Source of the DNA: Paraplanobispora takensis
GTDB taxonomy: Bacteria; Actinomycetota; Actinomycetes; Streptosporangiales; Streptosporangiaceae
DNA: 64,000 bases
Reading direction: 5' to 3'
NCBI RefSeq assembly: GCF_016863195.1
Contig: NZ_BOOK01000050.1
Span: 25,661-89,660, forward strand
The notes under the pieces were generated by a model, which was not told the DNA's origin, did not search any database, and saw nothing but the letters and a program-made list of their open reading frames with translations. Positions 1 through 6,700 of the stretch are shown here, piece by piece; the first letter of the stretch is position 1, and each line of letters starts with the position of its first letter. Position numbers and translations under genes: made by a program.

Positions 1-1
1 C

Positions 2-817
2 GCCGAACTGCTCGGCCTGGCCGCGCGCACCTGCACGCCCGAGTTCGAACTGCTCGCGCAGATGCTGTTCACCCACCACCGGTTGCAGTTGTTCGACCTG
101 GCCGGCGCCGACGAGGCCGCCACCCGCTGCGACGCGATCCTGGAACGGCTGCCGCTCCCCTGGCCGCGCTTCCAGCACACGATGTGGCGCGCCGGCAGGC
201 TGGTCCTGGAGGGGCGCTTCGACGAGGCCGACGTCCTGTACGGCGAGGCCGAGCGGCAGGCCGGGCGGCTCGGCATGTGGTACGCGGGCGCGGTGGTGGC
301 CACCGGGCGCATCATGCTGCACTTCCAGCGCGGTTCCATGGCCGACGCCGGAGCCCTGATCGACTCGGTCGCCGGCATCCACACCACCATGGACCGTGAC
401 TCGCGGATCCTGCACCTGTGCGCGCAGGGCCGTACCGCACAGGCCCGCCGGCTGGCCGAGCACGGCTGGGGCACTCCGCCGCGGGACTGGTCCTGGCTGA
501 CCATGACCTGTCTGCAGGCGGCGGCGCAGACGGCCCTCGGCGACGTCTCCGCCTGCCGGGCGAGCTACTCGGCGCTGCTGCCGCACGGCGGCGGCGTCTC
601 CGTGGGCTCCGCGATCGCGTTCGCGGGCCCGGTGGACTGGTTCCTGGCCCTGCTCGCCTCCGCGCTGGGCGAGCGTGAGACCGCCGTCCGGCACCTGGTG
701 ACGCTGGCACGGCTGGCGGGCCGCAACGGGCTCGTGCGATGGCGGGACCGGGCGAGGTCGGAGCTCGGGCTCATCATCTCGGGGGGACGGAGCGCGGCGC
801 CGCGGCGTGCGGGCTGA
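2..817 (+). CDS. C-terminal part of a large TPR-type (SARP/AfsR-like) transcriptional regulator, truncated by the window edge
   Basis: The frame is open from the first bases, so the start lies upstream and only about 271 C-terminal residues are visible. They form amphipathic helical pairs with alternating Leu/Ala and Arg/Glu, as in the tetratricopeptide tail of BTAD/AAA-type actinobacterial activators. The end, with a Gly-rich 'SALLPHGGG' loop followed by 'LALLASALGERETAV', is typical of that tail. No DNA-binding domain is in view, so the SARP assignment is inferred from the tail and from SARP-like direct repeats upstream of the next two genes. It would be the natural pathway-specific activator of the lanthipeptide locus. 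It could instead be a LuxR-type (LAL) regulator with a similar TPR tail, but no C-terminal LuxR helix-turn-helix is seen. Confidence 0.6.
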   Translation, partial: AELLGLAARTCTPEFELLAQMLFTHHRLQLFDLAGADEAATRCDAILERLPLPWPRFQHTMWRAGRLVLEGRFDEADVLYGEAERQAGRLGMWYAGAVVATGRIMLHFQRGSMADAGALIDSVAGIHTTMDRDSRILHLCAQGRTAQARRLAEHGWGTPPRDWSWLTMTCLQAAAQTALGDVSACRASYSALLPHGGGVSVGSAIAFAGPVDWFLALLASALGERETAVRHLVTLARLAGRNGLVRWRDRARSELGLIISGGRSAAPRRAG

Positions 818-830
818 GCCCGGCCCTCCC

Positions 831-848
831 TCCAAGTGATTTCCAAGC
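831..848 (+). promoter_or_regulatory. Direct repeat TCCAAGT/TCCAAGC, candidate SARP operator
   Basis: TCCAAGT at 831-837 and TCCAAGC at 842-848 are spaced 11 bp start to start, about one helical turn, in the gap before the small secreted protein. The same heptamer is repeated upstream of the lanthionine synthetase at 1309-1360. SARP activators are known to bind heptamer direct repeats with 11-bp phasing; the link here is inference. Confidence 0.45.
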
Positions 849-947
849 AGGCCGATGCACCCTTCAGCAGGAAAACACGTGCCCGGGTGCGGTTCTCACC
901 GTGATCGCCGCTCACGGGCGCGCCTCTTCACGAAAGGCGGAAAGAGA

Positions 948-1190
948 ATGAGAACTCGTCGTCTGGCCGCGGTGGCGCTGGTAGCCGGAGGCCTGGCCTT
1001 CGGCGCCATGACCGCTCCCGCGACGGCCGCTTCCGCGCAGTCCGCCGGAAGCTGGTGGTTCGCAGGCCAGTACACGACCAGCGGCGGCTGCAGCAGCGCC
1101 GGCGTCAGAGCCCTCTTCAACACCAACGCCCTGGACTTCCAGTGCAGGCGCACCGGTTCCCTCTTCGACCTCTACCTCTACCACGAGTAA
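948..1190 (+). CDS. Small secreted protein of unknown function
   Basis: 80 residues from ATG 948, preceded by a purine-rich GGAAAGAG site. The N-terminus has an Arg-rich stretch, a hydrophobic core (LAAVALVAGGLAFGA) and Ala-x-Ala sites around 'ATAASAQ', a clear Sec signal peptide. The mature part is only about 50 residues, with two Cys (in 'GGCSSAG' and 'DFQCRR') that could form one disulfide, aromatic residues near its N-terminus ('GSWWFAGQY') and an acidic aromatic tail ending LYLYHE. I recognise no family. It sits between the putative SARP gene and the lanthionine synthetase, and its upstream region carries the same TCCAAGC repeats, so it may belong to the same regulon. A strong hairpin terminator follows. 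Confidence 0.72.
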   Translation: MRTRRLAAVALVAGGLAFGAMTAPATAASAQSAGSWWFAGQYTTSGGCSSAGVRALFNTNALDFQCRRTGSLFDLYLYHE

Positions 1191-1220
1191 CAGGCCCCGC
1201 CGCCACGGATAGCACGCCCT

Positions 1221-1251
1221 GACCCCGGCCCCGGATCCCGCGGCCGGGGTC
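1221..1251 (+). terminator. Strong GC hairpin after the small secreted protein
   Basis: Perfect 10-bp arms, GACCCCGGCC (1221-1230) and GGCCGGGGTC (1242-1251), enclose an 11-base loop 30 bases after the stop at 1190. There is no T-run, which is usual for actinomycete terminators. Confidence 0.7.
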
Positions 1252-1527
1252 AGTCGCGTGCGGCTCCGTGATCGCCGGCTCCCCGTCCGGGCCACGGTTC
1301 CCGGTGGTTCCAAGCGCTTCCAAGCGGCTCCAAGCAGCTCGCGGAAAAGCTCCTCCAAGCCGCTCGCAAACGCTGTCGGAGAGCATCCCCGCAGCGTGGA
1401 TCCGTTCGGCGGGTTCCCGGTGGGGTGCGAGGACGGGCGGGATCTTTCCGCCACGGGGCGCCCGCCGGTCCCCGTCCGCCCGGACCCCGCACGGATCGTC
1501 GGGCGAGGGTGAGGGGGCTGGAGAGGC
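1252..1527 (+). promoter_or_regulatory. Leader of the lanthionine synthetase gene with four TCCAAGC repeats
   Basis: This gene-free stretch precedes the synthetase. TCCAAGC occurs at 1309-1315, 1319-1325, 1329-1335 and 1354-1360. The first three are phased by exactly 10 bp, the fourth by 25 bp. The copies at 1328-1342 and 1353-1367 extend to 15-bp near-identical units (CTCCAAGC[A/C]GCTCGC). This resembles the heptamer direct repeats bound by SARP activators. A recognisable -10/-35 pair is not obvious. No other gene is seen in the stretch. Confidence 0.5.
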
Positions 1528-4431
1528 GTGGCTGTGCGGAGTACGGATGAGGTCGGGCGTCCGGACGGGGATCGCCATCTGCTGGAGGACATCGCCAGGG
1601 CGACCCTCGGGCGGGTGGCGGGCCGGGCTTCGGACGTTGCGGACGCCGGCGCGGAGCCCGCCGCGGGAGGCCCCGTCCCCTCCGCCGGACGGCTCCTGCC
1701 CGGCTGGGAGATCCACCCCGGTACGCCGTGGACCTACGCGGCTCCGGCTGATTCGGTACGGCGCGCCCAGGGCTGGAAGCTCCACGTGTCGGCGACGCCG
1801 TTGTCGGCCCCCGTGGTGCTGGCGCGGGTGGCGGAGGTGCTGGGCCGCCGCCGCTGCCCGTTCAAGTTCGCCGCCACGCTCGGCGAGACGGGCGCCCTCC
1901 TGTCACGTGAGAGGGACCGCGGATCCGTCGGCAAGTTCGTCACGGTCTATCCGCCCGACGACGAGACCGCCGTGGCGATCGCCGGGGAACTGCACCTGGC
2001 CACCTCCGGCCTGCCCGGCCCGCCGATCCTGTCCGACCGCGCCTACCTGCCCGGCAGCCTGGTGCACTACCGCTTCGGGGTGTTCTCCGCCCCCGGCGAA
2101 CTGGACAACGACGGAACCTACACCTCGCGGCTGACCGCGCCCGACGGCACCAGGGTGACCGACGAGCGCAAGGCGTGGTACTCCCCTCCGGAGTGGGCGC
2201 GGTGCCCGTTCGAGTCCGGCCGGGCGCCGGCCCGGACCACCGCGCCGGAGGCGGTGTTGCTGGGCGGCCGGTTCGTGGTGCGCCAGGCCGTCCGGCACGG
2301 CGCCAAGGGAGGGGTCTTCCTGGCCGAGGACCGGCAGACCGGCGGTCAGGTGGTGGTCAAGCACGCCCGCCCGCACCTGGGCGCAGGCCTGCACGGGCGG
2401 GACGGGCGCGACCGGCTCCGCCACGAGGCGCGCATGCTCGACCTGTTCGCCCCGCTGGGCGTCACGGCGCGCAAGGTGGAGTTGTTCGAGCAGGACGACA
2501 ACCTCTTCCTCGCCCAGGAGCGCCTCTCCGGGAGCGTGCTCACCGAATGGGCCGGCAGGCGACGCTTCTCCCCGCCGGACCCGGATCGCCACGCCGCGGT
2601 GATGGGACTGGCCCGGCGGCTGGCCGCCCTGGTCGCCGTGGTGCACGGCCGGGGATACGTGCTGCGGGACCTGACGCCGAACAACGTCATCGTCACCGGC
2701 GACGACTGCCTGCTGATCGACCTGGAGACGGCCGCGGTGCCCGGCACGCCGGTGGTGAGGGCGTTCACCCCCGGTTACGCTCCGCCCGAACAGGTCCGGG
2801 GCGCCGAGTACGGCCCCGCGCCCGGCCCGGAGGCCGACCTGTTCGCGCTCGGGGCGACGCTGTTCTTCACGGCCACCGACTGCCAGCCGGTGCTGGCGGA
2901 GGACCTGCCCGCCGGGACGCGGTCGTGGGACGCGCGGCTGGGCACGCTGGTGAGCGTCGCCACCGCGGGCGATCCGGTGGCGACGGCGCTGGTCCCGCTC
3001 TTCCTCGGTCTGATGAGGCAGGAGCCCGGACGGCGCTGGGACCTGGAGCGGGTACGGGCGTTCCTGGACGGCCTGGCCGCCGTACCGCTCCCGCCCGCGG
3101 CCCGCGCCGGGACTCCGAACGGCTACCGGCTGGGCACGGCCGAGCAGGATCGCCTGCTCGGCGACGGGCTCGCCCACATCCTGCGGACGATCTCCCCGGC
3201 CGCGGTCGCCGACCCGGAGGCGCGCGCCGCGCTGTGGCCCCTCAAGGGGGCGAACGGATACGGGGCGACCACCGATCCGTGCGCCGTGCAGTACGGATCG
3301 GCCGGGGTGCTCACCCTGCTCGCCTCACTGGCGGGGCACGAGCCCGCCACGGCCTCCGCCCGGCCGGCGCGGACGGAACCGCCGGGGCCGCACGCCGGGC
3401 TGCCGGCGGGGCTGAGGGACGCGGCGGGCTGGACGGCGCGCCGCCTCGCCGGTGAGCACCGGCCCTCTCCGGGACTGTACTTCGGCCGCGCCGGGATCGC
3501 CTGGGGCCTGTACGAGGCCGGCCGCGCGCTCGGCGACGACGCTCTGTGCGCCACCGGCACCGGCCTCGCACTGGGTCTGCCGACGAACTGGCCGAACCCG
3601 GACGTGTGCCACGGCCTGGCCGGAACGGGGCTGGCCCTGCTGCATTTCTGGTACGCCACCGGGGAGGTCCGCTTCCGCGAGCGGGCCGGAGAATGCGCCG
3701 ACGCGCTGATGAAGGCCGCCCGGCGCACCCCGGAGACGGTGCTGTGGCCGATTCCCGAGGACTTCGACTCCGGGCTGGCGGGCGTGGTGCACTACGGCTT
3801 CGCCCACGGCGTCGCCGGGGTCGGCGCCTTCCTGCTGGCCGCGGGCGCCGTTCTGGGTCGCGAGGACTGCCTGGAGACGGCCGTGGCGGCCGGGGAGACC
3901 CTGCTGGCCGCGGCCGACCGCCAGGGCGACGCCCTCTGGTGGCCGGGCGCCCCCGGCGGACAGGACAGGCTCCCGCACTGGTGCAGCGGTTCCTCGGGGG
4001 TGGGCACGTTCCTGATCCGCCTGTACGCGGCCACCGGTGACCGGCGTCTCCTGGACGCCGCCAGGGGCGCCGCGGTCGCCGTGCACGCGCACCGCCTGAG
4101 CTCGGGGACGGCGGCCTGCCACGGGCTCGCCGGAGACGGGCAGTTCCTCCTCGACATGGCCGACGTCCTGGGCGAGCCGGTCTACCACGAGCTGGCCGGG
4201 GAACTGGCCGGGTGCCTGTGGGCGCGCGCCGTCGTCCGCGACGGGTTGCTGGTGGTCCCGGACGAGAGCACGACCGAGGTGACCGTCGGCTGGAACACCG
4301 GCCTGGCCGGTGTGCTGGACTTCCTGCACCGGCTGCGCCACGGCGGGCCGCGCCCCTGGATGGCCGACCCGCCCGGGGACGGCCCGCCGGACCCGGCGGA
4401 CGCCGGCGCGGCGCGGCGGGCGGGGACGTGA
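1528..4431 (+). CDS. Three-domain lanthionine synthetase (lyase-kinase-cyclase) with intact zinc site, class IV LanL-like
   Basis: 967 residues from GTG 1528. Order: N-terminal OspF/LanKC-type lyase region (about 50-235, with 'QGWKLHVSATPLSA' and 'SDRAYLPGSLVHYRFG'); Ser/Thr kinase-like domain (about 245-520, Lys278 in VVVKH, Asp381 and Asn386 in LRDLTPNN, Asp398 in the DLE version of DFG); LanC-type cyclase (about 550-945). The cyclase keeps the presumed catalytic His760 (GFAHGVAG) and the Cys819 (HWCSG), Cys864 and His865 (ACHGLAG) ligand set. Known families: class III LanKC cyclases lack these ligands and class IV LanL have them, so class IV is favoured. The N-terminal region also looks LanKC-like. 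It should phosphorylate Ser/Thr of the peptide at 6393, eliminate to Dha/Dhb and add Cys. The stop overlaps the next start (TGATG). Confidence 0.93.
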   Translation: MAVRSTDEVGRPDGDRHLLEDIARATLGRVAGRASDVADAGAEPAAGGPVPSAGRLLPGWEIHPGTPWTYAAPADSVRRAQGWKLHVSATPLSAPVVLARVAEVLGRRRCPFKFAATLGETGALLSRERDRGSVGKFVTVYPPDDETAVAIAGELHLATSGLPGPPILSDRAYLPGSLVHYRFGVFSAPGELDNDGTYTSRLTAPDGTRVTDERKAWYSPPEWARCPFESGRAPARTTAPEAVLLGGRFVVRQAVRHGAKGGVFLAEDRQTGGQVVVKHARPHLGAGLHGRDGRDRLRHEARMLDLFAPLGVTARKVELFEQDDNLFLAQERLSGSVLTEWAGRRRFSPPDPDRHAAVMGLARRLAALVAVVHGRGYVLRDLTPNNVIVTGDDCLLIDLETAAVPGTPVVRAFTPGYAPPEQVRGAEYGPAPGPEADLFALGATLFFTATDCQPVLAEDLPAGTRSWDARLGTLVSVATAGDPVATALVPLFLGLMRQEPGRRWDLERVRAFLDGLAAVPLPPAARAGTPNGYRLGTAEQDRLLGDGLAHILRTISPAAVADPEARAALWPLKGANGYGATTDPCAVQYGSAGVLTLLASLAGHEPATASARPARTEPPGPHAGLPAGLRDAAGWTARRLAGEHRPSPGLYFGRAGIAWGLYEAGRALGDDALCATGTGLALGLPTNWPNPDVCHGLAGTGLALLHFWYATGEVRFRERAGECADALMKAARRTPETVLWPIPEDFDSGLAGVVHYGFAHGVAGVGAFLLAAGAVLGREDCLETAVAAGETLLAAADRQGDALWWPGAPGGQDRLPHWCSGSSGVGTFLIRLYAATGDRRLLDAARGAAVAVHAHRLSSGTAACHGLAGDGQFLLDMADVLGEPVYHELAGELAGCLWARAVVRDGLLVVPDESTTEVTVGWNTGLAGVLDFLHRLRHGGPRPWMADPPGDGPPDPADAGAARRAGT

Positions 4432-6257
4432 TGAACCGGGTCGTCGCCGGGACCGGGCGAGGGGTCCTCCAGGACGTCCGGCGCAGCGGCTTCTGCTTCT
4501 CCGGGGGCGGGCGGTACGCCGCCTGCCTGGTGCGCCGCGGCCACCGCCTGGCCCCGGAGCTGTGGGACCTCACGGGGGACGGCCCGCGCGCCCGGACCCT
4601 GCACGGCTCCGGCGCAGAGAGCCCGCAGACCTCACTCGTCGCCACCGACGACGGCCGCGTGCTGCTGTGCCGTCCGGACGGCGGTGTGCACCGGCTCCTG
4701 CTCGCCGTCCCCTCCCGGGACGGCGACGCCCCGGCCCAGGAGCACCGGCTGGCCACCTTCGGCGGTCCCGCCCTGCGGCTCATCGCCGGCCCGGTACCCG
4801 CAACCGCCGCCCTGGCCTTCGAGTCCGGCGCGGACCGGACGACCACGGTCTGGCGGCTGTCCGGACGGGACGAGCCACCCGAGCGGATCGCCGAGCTCCC
4901 CGTCCTGGTCAGCGGAGGGATCTGGCTCGACGGGACCGGCGACCGCCTCGCTCTGGCCTCCGGCCGGGCCGGGACGGGGGGCACCGTGGTGCTGGACCTC
5001 GCACGCGGCGTCCTGACCCCTCCGGACGGCCTGGCCGATGACGAGCACCTGCTGCTGGCGGCCCCCCGCACCGGGGTGCTGCTCACCGCCGCACGCCGCG
5101 ACGGCGCCTACCGGCTGGGCGTCCGGCGCCGCGGCGACGAGGGGCCCACCGTCTTCCCCGACCGGCTGAACGCGATCGAGGGCGGCGTGACCCCGCTGGC
5201 CCTGGACCCCGCCGGACGGCACCTGGCGCTGGCGGTCACCCGCGGCGCCCGCTCCCACCTGCTCCTGCACGACCTGGCGCAGGACGCCTGCCGGGAGGCC
5301 GGCCTCCCGGCAGGCGTGCTGTACCGCAGGGCCCACTGGGGTGACGCCGGGCTCCACCTCGTCCACAGCACGCCCGACCACCCGCCCGGCCCGATCACCG
5401 TGCTCCGGCCGTCCAGGTCGCGTGAGGCCCGGCACCTCTCCCGTCCACGGCCGGCGCAGCCCTCCGTGCGCGCCTACGACGGTCCGGCGGGAGACATCGA
5501 GGCCGTCGTGTACGGCGACCCCGGCACCGCCCGCCAGGTGGTGCTCGCGCTGCACGGCGGCCCCGAGTCCTCCTGGCGGCTCGGCTTCGAGCCGCTGTTC
5601 CGGCGCCTGGCCGCTGCGGGGATCGCCGTGGTCGCGCCCAACCAGCGGGGCAGCACCGGATACGGCGCGGCGCACCGCGACGCCGTCCACGGCGCCTGGG
5701 GCGGCCCCGACCTGGACGACGTCCTGCATCTGGGCCGCACCCTGTCCGCCGCGCGCGGGCCGGGCCGCGGGCGGCCGATGCTGTACGGCCCCAGCTACGG
5801 CGCCTACCTGGCGTTGCTGGCCGCCGCCGCCCGGCCCGGACTGTGGGCGCGCGCCGCGGTCGTCGCCCCGTTCCTGTCCGGGCGGCGCCTGCACGACGAC
5901 GGGCCGCCCGCGGTACGCAACCTGATCGACCGGCTCGGCGGCCGGGAGGAGATCGACGACGACCTCGGCCCCCGCGACCTGCTGAGGCTGGCCGGCCGGA
6001 TGCGGCTGCCCCTGCTCATCGTCCACGGTGACCGGGATCCGGTCATCCCTGTCTCCCACTCCCGGCGCCTGCGCGACCGGCTGCGCGGGAGCGGGCACCG
6101 CGACGGAGCCCGCCTGACCTACCTGGAGGTCGCCGGCGCCAGCCACGATCCGCTGTCCGAGGCCGGCGGGCACCTCCTCCTCGACCGCGTCGTCGGCTTC
6201 CTCAGCGAGGGAGCCGACCGCCCCCGGCCGCCGTGCGATCGGCACGGCCCTCCGTAG
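4431..6257 (+). CDS. S9 family (prolyl-oligopeptidase-like) serine protease, candidate leader peptidase
   Basis: 608 residues from ATG 4431, which overlaps the synthetase stop by one base (TGATG), so it is probably translationally coupled; GTG 4428 is an alternative start. An N-terminal beta-propeller-like half (about 1-340) is followed by an alpha/beta-hydrolase domain. The catalytic triad is visible as Ser455 in GPSYG, Asp536 in HGDRDPVIP and His572 in GASHDP. There is no signal peptide, so it should act in the cytoplasm. Prolyl-oligopeptidase-type enzymes such as FlaP remove leader peptides in some class III lanthipeptide pathways. The local precursor has a single Pro, at position 12 of its leader, so cleavage after that Pro followed by aminopeptidase trimming is a plausible but unproven role. 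Confidence 0.88.
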   Translation: MNRVVAGTGRGVLQDVRRSGFCFSGGGRYAACLVRRGHRLAPELWDLTGDGPRARTLHGSGAESPQTSLVATDDGRVLLCRPDGGVHRLLLAVPSRDGDAPAQEHRLATFGGPALRLIAGPVPATAALAFESGADRTTTVWRLSGRDEPPERIAELPVLVSGGIWLDGTGDRLALASGRAGTGGTVVLDLARGVLTPPDGLADDEHLLLAAPRTGVLLTAARRDGAYRLGVRRRGDEGPTVFPDRLNAIEGGVTPLALDPAGRHLALAVTRGARSHLLLHDLAQDACREAGLPAGVLYRRAHWGDAGLHLVHSTPDHPPGPITVLRPSRSREARHLSRPRPAQPSVRAYDGPAGDIEAVVYGDPGTARQVVLALHGGPESSWRLGFEPLFRRLAAAGIAVVAPNQRGSTGYGAAHRDAVHGAWGGPDLDDVLHLGRTLSAARGPGRGRPMLYGPSYGAYLALLAAAARPGLWARAAVVAPFLSGRRLHDDGPPAVRNLIDRLGGREEIDDDLGPRDLLRLAGRMRLPLLIVHGDRDPVIPVSHSRRLRDRLRGSGHRDGARLTYLEVAGASHDPLSEAGGHLLLDRVVGFLSEGADRPRPPCDRHGPP

Positions 6258-6335
6258 ACCTCCGGCGAGCCCGGGCGGACACGCGCCGGGGCCTCGCCGG
6301 TGGCCGGTCGCGTCCCTGTCCGGACGTGACCGGCG

Positions 6336-6355
6336 GTCACCCCGAACGGGGTGAC
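6336..6355 (+). promoter_or_regulatory. Perfect palindrome or stem-loop just upstream of the precursor gene
   Basis: GTCACCCCG (6336-6344) and CGGGGTGAC (6347-6355) are exact reverse complements separated by AA, ending 37 bases before the precursor ATG. As RNA it would form an 8-bp stem with a GAAC tetraloop. It could be a partial terminator for the synthetase/protease transcript, a processing site that raises precursor mRNA, or a regulator site. Confidence 0.5.
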
Positions 6356-6392
6356 GCCCTCGTAAGAAACCCGCAAGGAGAAAGGAACCGCG

Positions 6393-6527
6393 ATGGAACT
6401 CGACATCAACGCCCTGGAGATGCTCCCCGCGATCGAGGAGACCCAGCTGCGCGACTGCAACTCCACCTGCGAGATCAACATCCGTACCTGTTACAACAGC
6501 TGCAACGGCTCCGGGTACACGTACTGA
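6393..6527 (+). CDS. Lanthipeptide precursor peptide (44 residues, four Cys)
   Basis: Starts at ATG 6393 behind AAGGAG (6375-6380) and a second AAAGGA. The leader is acidic and amphipathic (MELDINALEML), similar to the LxLQ-type recognition helix of class III precursors, with one Pro at position 12. The Cys-rich region begins at residue 22 and ends GSGYTY. Cys lie at 22, 26, 33 and 37; possible Ser/Thr partners are Thr17, Ser24, Thr25, Thr32, Ser36, Ser40 and Thr43. Residues 22-32 and 33-43 form two 11-residue pseudo-repeats, each C-x2-[ST]-C-x5-T. Its position between the synthetase/protease pair and the exporter genes supports the assignment. I do not recognise the core as a known lanthipeptide; ring pattern and leader boundary are open. 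Confidence 0.85.
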   Translation: MELDINALEMLPAIEETQLRDCNSTCEINIRTCYNSCNGSGYTY

Positions 6528-6550
6528 TCCCCGCAGTTCCCGCCCGGGGA

Positions 6551-6584
6551 CCGCGGGTGAGCGCCGGCGGGCGTTCACCCGCGG
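6551..6584 (+). terminator. Hairpin directly after the precursor gene
   Basis: Exact 10-bp arms CCGCGGGTGA (6551-6560) and TCACCCGCGG (6575-6584), 23 bases after the precursor stop. A leaky terminator here would let the precursor be made in excess over the exporter, as is common in lantibiotic loci. Confidence 0.6.
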
Positions 6585-6615
6585 CGTGACGGGCCGGGCT
6601 CCCGGTAGACCTTCC

Positions 6616-6644
6616 GGCGGAGCGGGGCGGGTTCCCGCTCCGCC
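6616..6644 (+). terminator. Second hairpin between precursor and exporter genes
   Basis: Exact 11-bp arms GGCGGAGCGGG (6616-6626) and CCCGCTCCGCC (6634-6644) with a 7-base loop. Together with the hairpin at 6551 it makes a tandem terminator or attenuator ahead of the exporter start at 6701. Confidence 0.55.
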
Positions 6645-6700
6645 CCGCCGGAGGCGCGGGGCCGCCGTCCCGATGGATCCACCACGCAGAGAGGGAGACG

